64,000 nt of DNA, taken from assembly GCA_022777285.1 (NCBI GenBank), contig JALFGN010000027.1, forward strand, positions 22,510-86,509. The letters are read 5' to 3'. The notes below the pieces were generated by a model. The model was not told the DNA's origin, searched no databases, and worked only from the letters and a program-made list of their open reading frames with translations. Shown here one piece after another: positions 61,491 through 64,000 of the stretch (positions are counted from its first letter, which is position 1; each line of letters begins with the position of its first letter). The position numbers and the translations under genes are program-made. Source of the DNA: Blautia sp. Lineage in GTDB: Bacteria > Bacillota > Clostridia > Lachnospirales > Lachnospiraceae.

Positions 61491-62959
61491 GAGTAAAGAA
61501 ATCAATCAAAGCCCGGCTGATTGTCACGTTTGTTGGAATTACGGTTATTGCATTTTCTATGATCATGCTGGCAAACCATTTTCTTCTGGAAAAGTATTAT
61601 GTGACGAAAAAAATTGATTCCATCAAGGTCGTTTATGAAGAACTGAATCATTATGAAAAGCTTACAGACAAAAAGCTGCAGGATCTGAAGAGTCTGTGTA
61701 TTGAGAAAAATATATCCTGGCTGATCATGGATACCTATCATTCCGAAATTTTGTATTATGACAGCCGGAATCCAAACCGGTTATATGCCAGTCTTTTTGG
61801 GTACATTACAGGAATCGAATCCATGAAGACCAGTATCCTGGAAAGGGAAGAAACCTATACACTGGAAATCAAACGGGACATGGAACTGGATTATCTGGAT
61901 ATGTGGGGGATTCTTGACAATCAGGATGTATTTCTTATTCGTCTGCCGATGGCAGGAATTAAGGACAGTATGGAAATTTCCAATATGTTTTATCTGTATA
62001 CAGGCGTGGTAGTGGTACTGATCAGTATTCTGGCCATCTGGTATCTGAGTAAGCGGATTACCCGGCCGGTGGAAGAACTGACCAATATCTCAAAAAGAAT
62101 GTGCGAACTGGATTTTGATGCCAGATATGAGAGCGGAGGAGAAGATGAAATCGGGATTCTGGGACAGAATTTTAATAAAATGTCCGAGGAACTGGAACAT
62201 ACCATATCCGAATTAAAGACAGTGAACAATGAACTGCAAAAGGACATTGAACGAAAAGAACAAATTGATGATATGCGAAAAGAATTTCTCTCCAATGTAT
62301 CCCATGAGCTGAAAACGCCGATTGCATTGATACAGGGATATGCAGAGGGACTGAAGGAATGTATTAACGATGAGGCGGAAAGCAGAAACTTTTACTGTGA
62401 CGTCATTATGGACGAAGCAGGAAAGATGAATCATATGGTCAAAAAACTGTTGACTTTGAATCAACTGGAGTTTGGAAATGACCAGGTATCCATGGAGCGG
62501 TTTAATCTGACGGAACTGATCCGGGGAGTAGTAAATGCCGCTGCAATTCTGGCAGAACAGAAAGAAGCGGAAATTGTTTTTTATCAGGAAACGCCGATTT
62601 ATGTATGGGGCGATGAGTTCAAGGTAGAAGAGGTTGCTACGAATTATGTGTCCAATGCACTGAATCATGTGGAAGGGGAGAAAAAGATCGAGGTTAAGAT
62701 CACAACGCTTGAAACGCATGTGCGGGTATCGGTGTTCAACACAGGAAAACCCATACCGGAAGAAGAACTGGATAAGATCTGGGTGAAATTTTATAAAGTA
62801 GACAAGGCAAGGACACGGGAATATGGAGGAAGCGGAATCGGTCTTTCGATTGTAAAAGCGATTATGGAAGGTATGAATCAGAAGTTTGGTGTCATGAATT
62901 ACGAAAATGGTGTGGAATTCTGGTTTGAACTGGAGATTGCTTTTGGTCAGAGATTCTGA
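61460..62959 (+). CDS. HAMP-domain sensor histidine kinase
   Basis: Two TM, FLSNVSHELKTPIALIQGYAEGLKE; YGGSGIGLSIVKAIME; overlaps RR gene. Confidence 0.94.
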   Translation: MGHGIQVRSLGVKKSIKARLIVTFVGITVIAFSMIMLANHFLLEKYYVTKKIDSIKVVYEELNHYEKLTDKKLQDLKSLCIEKNISWLIMDTYHSEILYYDSRNPNRLYASLFGYITGIESMKTSILEREETYTLEIKRDMELDYLDMWGILDNQDVFLIRLPMAGIKDSMEISNMFYLYTGVVVVLISILAIWYLSKRITRPVEELTNISKRMCELDFDARYESGGEDEIGILGQNFNKMSEELEHTISELKTVNNELQKDIERKEQIDDMRKEFLSNVSHELKTPIALIQGYAEGLKECINDEAESRNFYCDVIMDEAGKMNHMVKKLLTLNQLEFGNDQVSMERFNLTELIRGVVNAAAILAEQKEAEIVFYQETPIYVWGDEFKVEEVATNYVSNALNHVEGEKKIEVKITTLETHVRVSVFNTGKPIPEEELDKIWVKFYKVDKARTREYGGSGIGLSIVKAIMEGMNQKFGVMNYENGVEFWFELEIAFGQRF

Positions 62960-62998
62960 TAAACTAGTTAGGAAAAAAGAAACAGAGGAGGAATCGAT

Positions 62999-63673
62999 AT
63001 GCCGCCGTTACAGGGTCAATGGCTGGAAGCCTTAAAACCGGAATTTGGAAAAGAATATTACAGGAAGCTGTTCAAGACAGTAGGAGAGGAATATCAGAGC
63101 AGAAAAATATTTCCTGCACCGGATGATATTTTTAATGCGTTTCATTTTACACCGCTGGATCAGGTGAAGGTTGTGATTCTTGGGCAGGATCCTTATCACA
63201 ATGACGGACAGGCACATGGACTTTGTTTTTCTGTAAAACCGGATGTAGATATTCCTCCGTCTCTCGTAAATATCTACCAGGAACTTCATGAAGACTGTGG
63301 CTGTTACCTTCCCAATAACGGATATCTGGAGAAGTGGGCGAAACAGGGTGTGCTGCTTTTGAATACGGTACTGACTGTCCGGGCCCATCAGGCAAATTCG
63401 CACAGAGGAATCGGATGGGAAGAATTTACAGATGCTGCCATACGGATTCTGGATGAGCAGGATCGGCCAATGGTATTCCTTTTATGGGGAAGACCGGCTC
63501 AGATGAAGAAAAGTATGCTGCATAACCCGAAGCATCTGATCCTTGAGGCGCCGCATCCAAGCCCTTTATCTGCATACAGGGGATTTTTCGGATGCAGACA
63601 TTTCAGTCAGACGAATGCATATCTGGAGGCACATGGTCTTGCTCCCATTGACTGGCAGATAGAAAACAGATAA
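62999..63673 (+). CDS. ung: Uracil-DNA glycosylase
   Basis: VVILGQDPYHNDGQAHGLCFSV; LLLNTVLTVRAHQANSHRGIGWE; LEAPHPSPLSAYRGFFGC. Confidence 0.97.
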   Translation: MPPLQGQWLEALKPEFGKEYYRKLFKTVGEEYQSRKIFPAPDDIFNAFHFTPLDQVKVVILGQDPYHNDGQAHGLCFSVKPDVDIPPSLVNIYQELHEDCGCYLPNNGYLEKWAKQGVLLLNTVLTVRAHQANSHRGIGWEEFTDAAIRILDEQDRPMVFLLWGRPAQMKKSMLHNPKHLILEAPHPSPLSAYRGFFGCRHFSQTNAYLEAHGLAPIDWQIENR

Positions 63674-63688
63674 AGGAACAAAAGAAAA

Positions 63689-64000
63689 ATGAGTAAAAAC
63701 GACAACAATACCCTGGTCAAAAATGCTTCTTTCCTTATGGTAGCAGCATTGGTTTCCAAAATTATCGGGATGCTTTATAAAAGCCCCCTGACGACGTTGA
63801 TTGGAAGAGAAAGTTTTGCATGCTTTCAGTTTGCGCAAAATGCGTATTTTATTCTGCTGATGATCGCATCTTTCAGTATTCCCCAGGCAGTATCGAAGAT
63901 TATGTCGGAACGAATCGCATTTAAACGCTATCGGGATGCACAGCGAGTGTTTAAAGGAGCTTTGCTTTATGCAGCGATTGCAGGAGGAGCAGCAGCACTG
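63689..64000 (+). CDS. MurJ/SpoVB-like polysaccharide biosynthesis flippase (3' truncated by window edge)
   Basis: MSKNDNNTLVKNASFLMVAALVSKIIGMLYKSPLTTLIGRESFACFQFAQNAYFILLMIASFSIPQAVSKIMSER, open to window end. Confidence 0.85.
   Translation, partial: MSKNDNNTLVKNASFLMVAALVSKIIGMLYKSPLTTLIGRESFACFQFAQNAYFILLMIASFSIPQAVSKIMSERIAFKRYRDAQRVFKGALLYAAIAGGAAAL

Noticed and set aside
33-63838. Many antisense or out-of-frame ORFs of 60-300 aa in the supplied track (for example 48278-49162 -, 55792-57195 -, 59102-60442 -)
   Set aside because: They lie opposite strongly recognisable conserved genes, have unnatural composition (Phe/Cys/His-rich from A-rich codons read in reverse) and lack RBS support.
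1-64000. CRISPR array, defence island, prophage or transposon
   Set aside because: No regularly spaced direct repeats, cas, restriction-modification, transposase or phage structural genes were seen on either strand.

Overview
The window looks like an almost fully coding, mostly core chromosomal segment of a spore-forming Firmicute, probably Lachnospiraceae/Clostridia (inferred from gene content and order, not from a search). Recognisable blocks are: gltX (5' end cut by the window edge); a UvrD-like helicase plus a phosphopantetheinyl transferase; the full spoIIIAA-AH operon; prfC; Asp23, nusB, xseAB, ispA, dxs, tlyA, nadK, argR, recN, spoIVB and spo0A; glgA; hppA (-); a SagB-type nitroreductase; two CotF-like small proteins; recA, recX, rny, spoIIM-like and xerD; DAHP synthase and spoVB-like (-); an RrF2 regulator, nifS, nifU and mnmA; a HisJ-type phosphatase (-); gap, pgk and tpi; a PflX-like radical SAM protein (-); an L,D-transpeptidase; an amino-acid ABC transporter; gpmI; an accessory surface-fibre operon (thioester/SpaA adhesin, TasA-like protein with SPKTG, SipW-type signal peptidase, TasA-like protein); eno, secG, rnr, smpB, M3 peptidase and ssrA (tmRNA); a two-component system; ung; and a MurJ/SpoVB-like flippase (3' end cut by the window edge). 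The most interesting items are (1) the surface-fibre operon at ~49.4-54.15 kb, with a structured leader and a nested palindrome at its left edge, and (2) an apparently circularly permuted family-3 solute-binding protein at 45157-46050, whose partner ATPase carries an inserted segment. I saw no CRISPR array, transposase, integrase or rRNA. I did not recognise any canonical tRNA apart from the tRNA-like domain of tmRNA.
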